From Methanocella paludicola SANAE (lineage in GTDB: Archaea > Halobacteriota > Methanocellia > Methanocellales > Methanocellaceae): 64,000 nt of DNA. The notes below the pieces were generated by a model. That model was given only the letters and a program-made list of their open reading frames with translations, did no database searches and was not told the origin of the DNA. Below, one piece after another: positions 45,426-54,340 of the stretch; positions within the stretch are counted from its first letter, which is position 1; the number at the start of each line of letters is the position of its first letter. The stretch spans positions 2,023,501 to 2,087,500 of the forward strand of contig NC_013665.1 of the NCBI RefSeq assembly GCF_000011005.1, written 5' to 3'. The translations under genes were made by a program, and so were the position numbers.

Positions 45426-45826
45426 GCATGGCAGAGGAACAAAAGCCCGCAGAGACGGACATCGCAGAACTCAAAAAAGAGCTGGCCGACATCAAGCGAG
45501 ACATGATGCGCCAGGAACTCGAGGACATCAAGCGGGAGAAAATGCGCCAGGAGCTGGAAGAGATAAAGGCCGAGCAGGCGCAGAAACAGGTGTACTACGA
45601 GCACTACGTTCCCCGGCTTTCCATCCTGACGGTGATCATGGCCACGGCCACGCTGCTGGCGGCAGGATACATCATCGGCACGCTGTACCCGTTTAACCTG
45701 GTGGCGGAAGTCGAGAGGTATCTTGTCGGATACGGCCTGCCGATCGGCGCCTCGCTGCTGCTGGCCATAGTCAGCCTGGTACTGTTCTTTATCGGGCTCG
45801 GGCTCGTGACGATGGCTAAGAAGTGA
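45422..45826 (+). CDS. Coiled-coil membrane protein
   Basis: A 134-residue protein. Residues 10-60 form a charged helical repeat in which KKELADIKRDMMRQELED is followed by similar units (DIKREKMRQELEEIK), a likely coiled coil. Two membrane spans follow (ILTVIMATATLLAAGYIIGTLY and a second near the C-terminus). Function unknown. It overlaps DUF371 by 4 bases at the start and the convergent histidine kinase by 11 bases at the end. Confidence 0.75.
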   Translation: MSMAEEQKPAETDIAELKKELADIKRDMMRQELEDIKREKMRQELEEIKAEQAQKQVYYEHYVPRLSILTVIMATATLLAAGYIIGTLYPFNLVAEVERYLVGYGLPIGASLLLAIVSLVLFFIGLGLVTMAKK

Positions 45827-47231
45827 GAGCCGGCAGCATGATCACGAACCTCGCCCCCTTCGAGGGCTCACCCGGCACGCGGTCCTCGACCCACACTTTT
45901 CCGTGGAAATCGGTGACCAGATTTTTTACTAGATAAAGGCCGAGGCCACGGCCAGTAACGCCTGAAACGCCACGCTGGTATCGCCCGAACAGCCTCTTCT
46001 TCAGCTCATCGGGTATCCCGGGCCCGTTATCGCTGATGTCGACGCGATAATACGGGCGGCTATCCTCGAACACGCGCTCCTCCCGGATATCCACGGTGAT
46101 CGGCCCGGTCGAATGCTTTATGGCGTTGCCCACGATGTTCATGAACACGTCCTTCAACAGCGGGTCGGCATTCAGGTAGCATTCTCCGGCCGACTCAAGG
46201 CGTATGGCCACTTCCCGTCCCGGTACATGGGAGAACTCTGACGCCACTTCGCGAAGCATCTGGCACATGTCGACCTTCTCGTGCTTAAGGCTGCCTTCCC
46301 TGATCCTTTGCAGCTTGCGGACCGTATCGATGAGCCTCGTGCTATTCTTCAAGGCTTCGAGGGGCTTCTCCAGGTATATTTTTTCCTCTTCCTGGATGCT
46401 CAGGTTCATGAGGCCGAGCTCAAGGTAGCTCATGCCTATCTGGTTCATGTTGTTGATGTCGTGGCCCATGAGATCGACGTACAATTCGGCCTGCCTCCGG
46501 GCATCCAGTATCTCGGCCTCGGACCTCTTTCGGTCCGTGATGTCCATGAACGTGACCACGGCGCCCTTGATCTCGCCATCGACGACGATCGGGTACGAAG
46601 AGTATTCTACCGGAAAAGACGTGCCGTCCTTCCGCCAGAAGATATCGTCGCTGTCCCGGCAGCCGCTGCCTGTGCGTAGAGACTCGACCACACAGCACTG
46701 TTCACGGCGGCACGGCGTACCATCCCTGCGGGTATGGTGGATCAGGTCATGCGTATCCTTTCCCAGGACCTCGTCCTTCGTGTAGCCGATCTGACGGAGC
46801 GCGGAGCGATTGATAAACGTGCACCGGCCGCTCGTGTCGACACCGAAGATCCCCTCGTCGGTCGATTCGAGCAGCAGGTGTATATCGTTATATAGCCGGT
46901 CCTTGTTCTCCGACAGCGTGCCGACGACGATGGCGACTATCAGGAATATCGACGCCCGGATAAAGCTGTCGGGGACGATGTAGCTTGCATCGAAGTACGA
47001 GATGGATATGTGCGCCAGGCCCAGGAACAGAGCGACAAGGATGGCTCTCTGGTGGTACCATATGCCCGCCAGGATGATGGGTATGTAAAACAGGTGAGTA
47101 TAGACGGCGTTGATGCCCATGACAAGGTTGACGTACAGGGTAACGGCTATGCAGGCCAGGATGATGGCCGTCAGTAAAAGCTTATTGTACCGTTCTCTGG
47201 CCAGGGCCGAATGATCTTTAACTTCTTCCAT
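45816..47231 (-). CDS. Membrane PAS sensor histidine kinase
   Basis: A 471-residue kinase. Residues 15-115 are four membrane segments (HLFYIPIILAGIWYHQRA is typical of a methanogen sensor module). Then come a PAS domain (about 125-235), a phospho-acceptor helix with H in GHDINNMNQIG, and an ATPase domain with N box DVFMNIVGNAIKHS and glycine boxes DNGPGIP and GRGLGLYLV. The HDINN acceptor box differs from bacterial HisKA. Ligand unknown. No response regulator is adjacent. Confidence 0.93.
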   Translation of the reverse strand: MEEVKDHSALARERYNKLLLTAIILACIAVTLYVNLVMGINAVYTHLFYIPIILAGIWYHQRAILVALFLGLAHISISYFDASYIVPDSFIRASIFLIVAIVVGTLSENKDRLYNDIHLLLESTDEGIFGVDTSGRCTFINRSALRQIGYTKDEVLGKDTHDLIHHTRRDGTPCRREQCCVVESLRTGSGCRDSDDIFWRKDGTSFPVEYSSYPIVVDGEIKGAVVTFMDITDRKRSEAEILDARRQAELYVDLMGHDINNMNQIGMSYLELGLMNLSIQEEEKIYLEKPLEALKNSTRLIDTVRKLQRIREGSLKHEKVDMCQMLREVASEFSHVPGREVAIRLESAGECYLNADPLLKDVFMNIVGNAIKHSTGPITVDIREERVFEDSRPYYRVDISDNGPGIPDELKKRLFGRYQRGVSGVTGRGLGLYLVKNLVTDFHGKVWVEDRVPGEPSKGARFVIMLPALTS

Positions 47232-47518
47232 GGATAGTATCTCGCAGCTACGCGGCCGGGATATATTAAAATTAGTTTATTATTATAAAAATTAACTCTA
47301 ATTTTTCATCGCCTCGGGCATAACCGGCCGGAGTTTAAGAGTATGGTAAATACTTCTAGAATATTCACCAATTATATAAGCTAAAATCAAAGTTTTTTAC
47401 TAAAATAGCGTATAAATATACAATATTTGTCGAGTTAAGAATAAAGTATATATAGCAAAAGTAGTAATTTTTCGATAACTAATTACTAGGGAAAGCTGTG
47501 TTAGCAGTCCCTGATCTC

Positions 47519-47524
47519 GGAGGG
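47519..47524 (+). promoter_or_regulatory. Ribosome binding site deciding the subtilase start
   Basis: GGAGGG ends 7 bases before an ATA codon at 47532 and 46 bases before the first ATG (47571). The good spacing to ATA suggests that translation begins there, which would restore the basic residues of the signal peptide. Confidence 0.45.
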
Positions 47525-47531
47525 AATTCAC

Positions 47532-49868
47532 ATAAAAATAAAAACCACGCTCGGCGTCGCTGTTCTGCTCATGATACTGCTGTCCACGATAGCGGTAGTA
47601 GGGGCATCTCAGCCCGCTGCGAATACTACTGGAGGGGAGGCATCTACAGGATTTTCGACATATGTCGTTGCGTTCAACAATGCCCCGTCCATCCAGATGG
47701 ACAGCAAGATAACTGACCTCGTGAACTCGTTCAACGGCCAGGTATTACACCGCTACAGCATCATCAACGGAATGGTGGTCTCGATACCGGACAATAAGGC
47801 GAGCGAGCTCAAGAAGCTAAGCAACGTCAAATACGTGGAAAAGGAGCAGACGGTCCAGGTATTGCTGGATAAGGCGGTGCCCCAGATAGGCGCCGACAAG
47901 GTCTGGGCTTCCGGGTACACCGGCAAGGGCGTGAAGGTCTGCGTCATCGACACGGGAGTGGACGCAAATCACCCCGACTTGAACGGCGGTAAGGTCGTGG
48001 CGTGGGTGGACTACGTCAACGGCAGGACCACACCCTACGATGACCACGGCCACGGCACGCACGTGTCTAGCACCATCGCCGGCACCGGCGCCGCGTTGAA
48101 CGGCCAGTACAAGGGCGTAGCGCCCGAGGCCAGCCTGATGGAGGCAAAGGTCCTCTCGTCGTCGGGCTCCGGCAGCGACACCAACATCGTCAAGGCCATC
48201 GACTGGGCCGTCCAGAACGGCGCCCAGGTCATATCGATGTCCCTTGGAAGCACCACTCACTCGCAGGTCATGGACGATGCGGTCAACGCAGCGGTAAGCA
48301 AGGGCGTCGTCTGCGTCATCGCGGCCGGCAACAGCGGCCCGGGGACCAGGACGATCTGCTGCCCCGGCGACAGCCCCTACGTCATCACCGTGGGCGCGTC
48401 CGACAGGAATGACGCCATCGCCTCGTTCAGCTCCAGGGGGCCGAACCGGGACGGCAGCATCAAGCCGGACATTACCAACATGGGCGTAGGCCTCATGGCA
48501 GCAAAGGCCGGAGGCACCTCCACGAGCGGATATTATAAGGCCATGAGCGGCACCTCGATGGCGACCCCGATGACCTCGGGCGTCGTCGCCCTGCTGCTGC
48601 AGGCGAACAAGACGCTCAGCCCTGCCCAGGTAAAGACGGTGCTGCAGAAGACGGCGAAGCAGCTGGGCAGCAGCGTCCCGAATAACGACTACGGCTATGG
48701 CCGTGTGGACGCCAAGGCAGCGCTGGACTACGTGCTGACCGGCAAGATACCGGTACCCACGCCCACGCCGACCCCGTCGCCCGGCGTAAGCCCGACGCCC
48801 ACTGCGACCCCGCAGCCGGGAGCAGGCTCCGCCGTATCCCTGACCAGCATGTTCGCCAGGTATAACAACCAGTACGGCCAGATGAACCAGTTCCAGGTCA
48901 CGCCCGGCACCACGATCAGCCAGGGCATCATGATGGGCAACATCGGCGACTACGCCGACTCGTACACGGTATCGGTCAACGGCATACCCGCGGCATGGTG
49001 GACCATGACAGGCTATAACGGAGAGGTGCTCCAGCCCAGCAGCGCGGCCTACATCCAGATGGCGATAACGCCTGCGGCAGGCACTGCGACCGGAACGTAC
49101 ACGTTCACGGTAACGGCCACGTCCAACTCGGCCAGCAGCATCAAGGCCTCGAAGACGTACACGCTCAACGTGGCATCGGGCACTGTAACGCCGACGGCGA
49201 CTCCGACCGTGACCCCTACGGCGACCCCGAACCCGACGATCTCGCCGACGCCTACAGCCACGCCGACTCCCGGAAAATCCTTCTCCGGGACCGCGTCCAG
49301 GAGCAGCGAATATTACACCTACCTGACGCCGACGGCGGCAGGGCAGGTAACTGCTACCATCAACTGGGCGAACACCTATACGGACCTGAACGTGTACCTC
49401 TACGACCCGGCGGGCAACCTCGTCGCTAAGTCGGAGAGCAGGTACACTACGAGCGAGACTGTGCAGTTTAATGCTCCCGCGGGCGGGTACTATCTGCTCA
49501 AAGTGACTGCGTCGAACTCGTACTCCGGCGTGGCCTTCACGGGCACGGCCAGCGCCAACACGGCGCAGGCCTACGTGAAGACGGGCACCATCGGAAGCAC
49601 GCCCGTAACGTTCTCCGTAACGGCGGACGGCAGCAGGCACGTCAGCGCGAGGGTCGCATGGACCTGGAGCTATAGCACCGTCTCGCTGTCGCTCCTGGAC
49701 CAGTCCGGAAGGGCGGTAGCCCAGGGCACCAAGACGACCGATGGCTTCAACGCCGCCTATGAGCAGTTCGACTGCGTCCCGGCATCGGGCACGTACACGC
49801 TCAAGCTGGCATCCGACAGCGCGACCAGAAGCCTGAGCTATAAGCTGGTAACCCCGTTCCAGCTTTAA
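47532..49868 (+). CDS. Secreted subtilisin-like serine protease (S8)
   Basis: Secreted protease with catalytic D127 (IDTGVDANH), H161 (HGHGTH), oxyanion N in AAGNSGP and S329 (SGTSMATP), numbered from the ATG at 47571. An I9-type propeptide precedes the catalytic domain. Two proline/threonine-rich linkers (PTPTPTPSPGVSPTPT and a similar one) separate a beta-sandwich domain and two PPC-like C-terminal domains. The start is placed at the ATA codon at 47532: it gives signal peptide MKIKTTLGVAVLLM; the ATG would lose its basic part. A double T tract follows the stop. The upstream spacer (47232-47518) is AT-rich with no other gene. Confidence 0.9.
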   Translation: MKIKTTLGVAVLLMILLSTIAVVGASQPAANTTGGEASTGFSTYVVAFNNAPSIQMDSKITDLVNSFNGQVLHRYSIINGMVVSIPDNKASELKKLSNVKYVEKEQTVQVLLDKAVPQIGADKVWASGYTGKGVKVCVIDTGVDANHPDLNGGKVVAWVDYVNGRTTPYDDHGHGTHVSSTIAGTGAALNGQYKGVAPEASLMEAKVLSSSGSGSDTNIVKAIDWAVQNGAQVISMSLGSTTHSQVMDDAVNAAVSKGVVCVIAAGNSGPGTRTICCPGDSPYVITVGASDRNDAIASFSSRGPNRDGSIKPDITNMGVGLMAAKAGGTSTSGYYKAMSGTSMATPMTSGVVALLLQANKTLSPAQVKTVLQKTAKQLGSSVPNNDYGYGRVDAKAALDYVLTGKIPVPTPTPTPSPGVSPTPTATPQPGAGSAVSLTSMFARYNNQYGQMNQFQVTPGTTISQGIMMGNIGDYADSYTVSVNGIPAAWWTMTGYNGEVLQPSSAAYIQMAITPAAGTATGTYTFTVTATSNSASSIKASKTYTLNVASGTVTPTATPTVTPTATPNPTISPTPTATPTPGKSFSGTASRSSEYYTYLTPTAAGQVTATINWANTYTDLNVYLYDPAGNLVAKSESRYTTSETVQFNAPAGGYYLLKVTASNSYSGVAFTGTASANTAQAYVKTGTIGSTPVTFSVTADGSRHVSARVAWTWSYSTVSLSLLDQSGRAVAQGTKTTDGFNAAYEQFDCVPASGTYTLKLASDSATRSLSYKLVTPFQL

Positions 49869-49870
49869 GC

Positions 49871-49892
49871 TCTTTTTTTCTTTTTTATTTCC
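49871..49892 (+). terminator. T-rich transcription end after the subtilase
   Basis: Two tracts of seven and six T residues separated by one C, right after the stop codon, the usual signal for archaeal RNA polymerase termination. Confidence 0.5.
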
Positions 49893-49972
49893 CCGTCTTT
49901 TTTTGAAATCCTCGTATTTTGTTTTATCAAACGTTTTGTACTCGTGCATCGAGTCTATTCCGGGTGAACCAT

Positions 49973-50143
49973 ATGGGAGGATTGAAGAAGGAGGTCGCGG
50001 GCACGGCAAAGGAGGCTGCCGGCAAGGCCGAGAAGGAAGTCGGCAAGGCCACGGGCAAGCGCGACGTGGAAGCGAAGGGCAAGATGAAAGAAATGGGCGG
50101 AAAGGCAGAAAAAGAGCTGGGCAAAGCCCAGAGAAAACTGTAA
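49973..50143 (+). CDS. CsbD-like small stress protein
   Basis: A 56-residue protein starting MGGLKKEVAGTAKEAAGKAEKEVG from the ATG at 49973. Repeats of xxGKAEKExGKA are typical of CsbD proteins, which are small, highly charged, abundant under stress, and of unknown mechanism. The longer frame from 49919 is not preferred. It converges on the epimerase gene with 4 bases between them. Confidence 0.85.
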   Translation: MGGLKKEVAGTAKEAAGKAEKEVGKATGKRDVEAKGKMKEMGGKAEKELGKAQRKL

Positions 50144-50147
50144 TTTT

Positions 50148-51014
50148 TTATTTCGAGGGGGCCATGGAGTTCTTCATGGCCTCGAGCCCTTCATCGATGC
50201 CCCTTATTTTTATCAACGTGCTGATCTTCGAGGTATCGAGCGACAGGTCTTTGGGCATCCTCACGGTGAGCCCCATCTCTTCCATGCTCAAAGGCACGAG
50301 CATGTCCTCCTTCAGGCCGAAGGCGCGGGCGACTCTGAGGCCCATCTCGTAGTGGCTGATGCGCTCGGTGCCGGCGACATTGTACAGGCCGCTCATGTTC
50401 TCCAGCGTGAGTAATCTCACTGCCTTTGCTACATCCTCGATATAGATGGGCGAGAAGTACATGTCCCTCGCCAGCTCGATCTTCTGGCCGTAATTAAGGC
50501 TGGATACGACAAAGTTGACGAAGTTATCCGAAAAGTTCCCGTACACGTCCCCGAGCCTCAGCGTGATATGGTCCGCCGCCTTGTCCACCGCCACCTCGCC
50601 CATGAGCTTGGTCTCGCCGTAGACGTTGATGGGGTTGACGTGGTCGTGCTCCGCGTATAGCCCGCCGGGCTTGCGGCCGTCGAACACGAATGCAGAGGAC
50701 AGGTATATGACGCGGGGCCTCAGCGAGCTGGAGGCCTCCACGAAGAACCGCGTGCCCCTGGTGTTGAACTCCATTGCGTCGAGCCGGTTCTTTTCGCAGT
50801 ACTCGACGCTCGATATCTCCTCGGTGAGGATGAGATGCTGTGGCTTCGCCTGCTTCACGACGCGCGCCACGTCGGCGCTGTTCTTGATATCGTAGCCGGT
50901 ACATCCGGAGGCCGGGTATGGGTGCTCCTTGTCGCACGCCCATGAGACCTCTTTGTCTTTTAACGCTTCATGAATGGCGGAACCCATTGGGCCGCAGCCG
51001 ACGATCAGTATCAT
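50148..51014 (-). CDS. NAD(P)-dependent sugar-nucleotide reductase/epimerase, RmlD-like
   Basis: A 288-residue extended short-chain dehydrogenase. The N-terminal nucleotide site is GCGPMGSAI, an unusual spacing for the GxxGxxG motif. The catalytic YxxxK is in NVYGETKLMGE, and IYLSSAFVFDG precedes it. RmlD-type enzymes reduce dTDP-4-keto sugars. The real substrate is unknown; it may make a cell-surface sugar. No other nucleotide-sugar genes are adjacent. Confidence 0.85.
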   Translation of the reverse strand: MILIVGCGPMGSAIHEALKDKEVSWACDKEHPYPASGCTGYDIKNSADVARVVKQAKPQHLILTEEISSVEYCEKNRLDAMEFNTRGTRFFVEASSSLRPRVIYLSSAFVFDGRKPGGLYAEHDHVNPINVYGETKLMGEVAVDKAADHITLRLGDVYGNFSDNFVNFVVSSLNYGQKIELARDMYFSPIYIEDVAKAVRLLTLENMSGLYNVAGTERISHYEMGLRVARAFGLKEDMLVPLSMEEMGLTVRMPKDLSLDTSKISTLIKIRGIDEGLEAMKNSMAPSK

Positions 51015-51086
51015 AGAGAATCTCCCTGTTATAATGTACTATAATATTCGCTTGCTGCTGATATACTTTCCATTGCAGGATAGCAG

Positions 51087-51893
51087 CTATCGCCTGTCAT
51101 CGCCGTTGAAAAATCCGATTTTCTCCAGTCGCCGGGCCGCGATCCTGAACCCTGCCCCACCGTCCTTGTGGCCGTCCAGTATCTCCGGCACTGCGGCGGC
51201 GCCCACGTCGCCTAACAGTTTTCGGAGTGCTGCGAAATCGACCTCCCCATCGCCTATCTGCACGCCTTCCTCAGTGGAGCCGCGCGCATCCGATACATGG
51301 ATATGGCGGATGTAGGGCTTTAGCGCCGTTACATAGGAGAGGTAGTCCTCGCCCATTGAATTGCAGTAGAGCTTCGCGTGACAAAGGTCCATGCATAGCC
51401 CCAGGCTTAGCTCATCAAGGATAGTCGATATCTCATCCTTGTGCTTAAAGAGGCATGAGGAATGCAGGACGCCCTTATACCAGTATATGTCAGGCATGTT
51501 CTCGAGGAGCAGCCGGGTTGTGCCTCGCACGTAGGCAATTAGCTCATGCATAGAATCGAGAAGCGGGCACTGGTCGACGAATTCGGGCTTCGCCCGAATG
51601 CCTCCCGGATGGCAGATGATGCTTTCCGCCCCCATCGCTGCCCCCAGGTCGATGGTCCGCTTTAGTATGGCGACTGCATCTCTGCGTTTTCCCTCTTCCG
51701 GAGAGGCCAGGTCGACCAGCGAGCCATCGGCGAATTTTTCGGGCATATGCAGGACGACGGGGCCGTCGAACTCAATGCCCTTAGCCCATGAGCCGTCCAT
51801 GTCCCCGCAGAACAGGGCGAATTCCAGGGCTTCCGGCCGCATATCCATTAAAGAAGCGATGTCGCTATGGTGCACCTTGAGGCCGAATTTCAT
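51087..51893 (-). CDS. Sugar phosphate isomerase/epimerase-like TIM-barrel protein
   Basis: A 268-residue protein of the xylose-isomerase/AP-endonuclease 2 superfamily. Barrel strands with metal-ligand candidates are visible: GAESIICHPGG, RLLLENMPD, LGLCMDLCHAKLY and RHIHVSDARG. These carry the His and Glu/Asp typical of these zinc or manganese enzymes. Substrate unknown; an isomerase or an endonuclease IV-like role are both possible. Monocistronic or co-transcribed with the reductase downstream. Confidence 0.85.
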   Translation of the reverse strand: MKFGLKVHHSDIASLMDMRPEALEFALFCGDMDGSWAKGIEFDGPVVLHMPEKFADGSLVDLASPEEGKRRDAVAILKRTIDLGAAMGAESIICHPGGIRAKPEFVDQCPLLDSMHELIAYVRGTTRLLLENMPDIYWYKGVLHSSCLFKHKDEISTILDELSLGLCMDLCHAKLYCNSMGEDYLSYVTALKPYIRHIHVSDARGSTEEGVQIGDGEVDFAALRKLLGDVGAAAVPEILDGHKDGGAGFRIAARRLEKIGFFNGDDRR

Positions 51894-51932
51894 CTATATC
51901 CCAACCCACGTTCATCCACTTAAGTCTTAGGG

Positions 51933-53432
51933 CTATACGAGCGGGAACGCCGAGGCCATCAGCCAGGCAGCGAGGAGCGAGTTGAGTATGGCACCTATCA
52001 ATACGTTGCCCGAGAGGCGGTATGTGTAGTAAGATAATACTTCGAGGAACACGAAAAGCGGCAATAATACAGGCAGTATGACCATGAAGAAGCCACCGGT
52101 CCCAGATAAGAGGATGGAGGCCATGAGCAGGGCGATGGCCACGATACGCAGGGAGGCGCCTTCGAGCAGAGACTTATAGCCCGGTATCCCGCGGAATGAA
52201 AGCTCGCTCAGTAGATTGTACGGGAAAAGCATGGCCCCCATGAGTATGATGAAAATTGCCCTTTTCATGCCCGGAAGAAGCCCGTATATCGATGCGGTGG
52301 CCGGGATGCCGATGAAGAGCAGGAAGTAGAGAAGAAAGACCAGTTCCAGGGCCAGGGGCCTGAGAACAGCCCGGGATGAAAACTTTTGGCCTTTGAAGCT
52401 ATCACGGAATATGAGCCAGTACGATCCCAGCCCGATGATGCCCATGACGAATAGATATATCGATACGGTATTACCGAGCTGTATGCCGATAGAGGGAAAT
52501 CCCGTGAAGTATGTGATAGCGGCGGCAGCGATAGCGGCGCCAGCGACGAGCAGAGCGGGCTTGAGGAGACCGGGATCAGGAGCCCGGAACTCATGTGTAG
52601 TGCCCATGAGCTCCCCGGAGAGGAAAGCTGTGAATGGGAAGAATGCTATAATGGCGAACAGGGCGCACAGGAGGAACCAGAGAGCCGTATTCCCGTAGGA
52701 AGAAGGCCCTCCGCTTCTCTCGATACTATAGGTGGCATCGAGCCAGCCGAGCATGGAATCGTACACGCGGCGATCATAAAGGACAGTGATGTGATTATCG
52801 CCATCGAGAATGACGAGCTTCCTGGCGGTGCCGTCGGAGAAGCCTCCGTAAGTATAGCCGGTCTCCGGGTTGTTTATGCCGGTGCCATTTTTCATCGCGT
52901 TTACCGCTGTGGTTTTTACGCTTTCAATATCAGCGCCGCCGGCGAGCAGTAACAAATTTTTAGGCAACGTGCCATTCACGGCGCCATCAATGGGAGAGAT
53001 GCCTATACAGGCATCTGGCTTACCGCCCATCGCATACGATATAGCCAGGGAGCCCATCGAGTGGCCGGCCACCGAGAAATTATCAACGGCGTATGCATCC
53101 GCCACCCGGTCCATCGTAACATTGGTGGGCTCGTCCCCAAGGAGCATCGATGAAGCGCCATGCCCGGCGGAGTCGTAGAGGATGACGCGATAGCCGTTAC
53201 GGGCTAGAGCCAGCCCCATGGGCAGCATCATCTCCTTATCGGCACAGTAGCCGTGGGCGATGATGATGGTGGCGTTATAGCCCGCGGGCACGAGCTCGAG
53301 GGCCGGAGAGCTGCCGCCATGGGAAATAAGGCCTATGCCCGAGTAAGCGCCATATAACTGCGCCAGTGAGAAAAGATAGGCTAACGCACAGGCGGCAAAT
53401 ATTACGACGAGCTGGCTAACTTTCATACGCAT
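51933..53432 (-). CDS. Alpha/beta hydrolase fused to a multi-span membrane domain
   Basis: A 499-residue protein. After one N-terminal membrane segment, residues 50-230 are an alpha/beta hydrolase with oxyanion region IIAHGYCADK, nucleophile elbow GHSMGS, and a late acid/His region (LDGDNHITVLY). The rest (about residues 235-499) has six to eight membrane spans. The hydrolase should face outside. This arrangement is like other archaeal membrane esterases of unknown substrate. Confidence 0.8.
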   Translation of the reverse strand: MRMKVSQLVVIFAACALAYLFSLAQLYGAYSGIGLISHGGSSPALELVPAGYNATIIIAHGYCADKEMMLPMGLALARNGYRVILYDSAGHGASSMLLGDEPTNVTMDRVADAYAVDNFSVAGHSMGSLAISYAMGGKPDACIGISPIDGAVNGTLPKNLLLLAGGADIESVKTTAVNAMKNGTGINNPETGYTYGGFSDGTARKLVILDGDNHITVLYDRRVYDSMLGWLDATYSIERSGGPSSYGNTALWFLLCALFAIIAFFPFTAFLSGELMGTTHEFRAPDPGLLKPALLVAGAAIAAAAITYFTGFPSIGIQLGNTVSIYLFVMGIIGLGSYWLIFRDSFKGQKFSSRAVLRPLALELVFLLYFLLFIGIPATASIYGLLPGMKRAIFIILMGAMLFPYNLLSELSFRGIPGYKSLLEGASLRIVAIALLMASILLSGTGGFFMVILPVLLPLFVFLEVLSYYTYRLSGNVLIGAILNSLLAAWLMASAFPLV

Positions 53433-53457
53433 TAAATAAAAAATGGGGTTTTTTATT

Positions 53458-53919
53458 TTACATAGTCACTTCTTCGTTATACTCCGTGGACCCATCGACC
53501 TCCTCGAGGGGCACTTCATCATATCCCGGGTTTCCCGCCGCCGTGATGCGGATCTGATAATAGCCGTTCGGGATGTTACTGATCTTATATTCTCCGTTCG
53601 CATCGGTCACGGCCTTAGCGAAAGCCGGTAGTTTAGTGTCATAAGCGTCTGACTCTTTCCAGATGTAGATGATGGCATCCTTTAAGGGAGCCTTCGTGGC
53701 GGCGTTCGTGAGCTTACCATGGAGGTCGCCCGGCCCCGTCTCGGGGGCCGTCACGGTCGGCCAGGCCGTCGCATAGGCCAGGCCCGAGGTCGCAGGAGTC
53801 GTTGGCTTTACGGTCGTCCCGGTGGCGGGAGACGTCGCCGGAGACGTGGTCGTACACCCTGCTATAAAAATAGCCAGAGGTATGACTAATGCTAATATGA
53901 TTATGCTTCCCCTTTTCAT
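53458..53919 (-). CDS. Lipoprotein with carboxypeptidase-regulatory-like domain
   Basis: A 153-residue protein. A signal peptide with a lipobox-like cysteine (IFIAGCTTT) is followed by a Thr/Pro/Ser-rich linker of about 40 residues. One beta-sandwich domain of the carboxypeptidase-regulatory or CnaB type then follows (DLHGKLTNAATKAPLKDAIIYI, ANGEYKISNIPNGYYQIRI). Probably a surface-anchored adhesin-like module. Lipid anchoring in archaea is inferred from the motif. Confidence 0.8.
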   Translation of the reverse strand: MKRGSIIILALVIPLAIFIAGCTTTSPATSPATGTTVKPTTPATSGLAYATAWPTVTAPETGPGDLHGKLTNAATKAPLKDAIIYIWKESDAYDTKLPAFAKAVTDANGEYKISNIPNGYYQIRITAAGNPGYDEVPLEEVDGSTEYNEEVTM

Positions 53920-54012
53920 ATAATCACTTGAGGAGTAAACGACTTAAAATAATTTATAATTAACCGTAAAAAGACCAATAAAAAAAAGAAAGAAAAAGGG
54001 TGTCCGGTATGC

Positions 54013-54324
54013 TTAACCGAACAGGGCGGAGAGACCTTCCATGCCGGAAGCCTCTTCCTCTTCCTTCTTCTTCTCCTCTTCCTGGGGGGCCGCTGCCGCC
54101 GGGGCGCCTGCCGCCGGAGCCGCTGCCGCTGCGGCCGGAGCCGCTGCGAATGCCGCCTTGGAGATGGCCTCGTCGATGTTGACGCCCTCGAGCGCCGCGA
54201 CAAGGGCCTTGACACGGGCCTCGTTCACTTCGACGCCAGCCGCCTTAAGGACGGAGGTGACGCCGGTCTCATCCACAGGCTTGCCAGCCTTGTGTAACAG
54301 TAAAGCTGCGTATACGTATTCCAT
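54013..54324 (-). CDS. rpl12: Ribosomal stalk protein P1 (archaeal L12)
   Basis: A 103-residue acidic stalk protein from the ATG at 54324 ([14 protein letters not shown]). The Ala-rich hinge and the conserved C-terminus [11 protein letters not shown], which binds translation GTPases, are present. Dimers attach to P0. Last gene of the rpl11-rpl1-rplP0-rpl12 operon, 16 bases after rplP0. Confidence 0.96.
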   Translation of the reverse strand: MEYVYAALLLHKAGKPVDETGVTSVLKAAGVEVNEARVKALVAALEGVNIDEAISKAAFAAAPAAAAAAPAAGAPAAAAPQEEEKKKEEEEASGMEGLSALFG

Positions 54325-54340
54325 TTTAATACACCTCAAG

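Noticed and set aside
47817-50009. A 730-aa open frame on the minus strand across the subtilase gene
   Set aside because: It is antisense to a clear protease gene with all catalytic motifs. The translation is Arg/Gly/His-rich without recognisable domains, a common shadow of GC-rich coding DNA.
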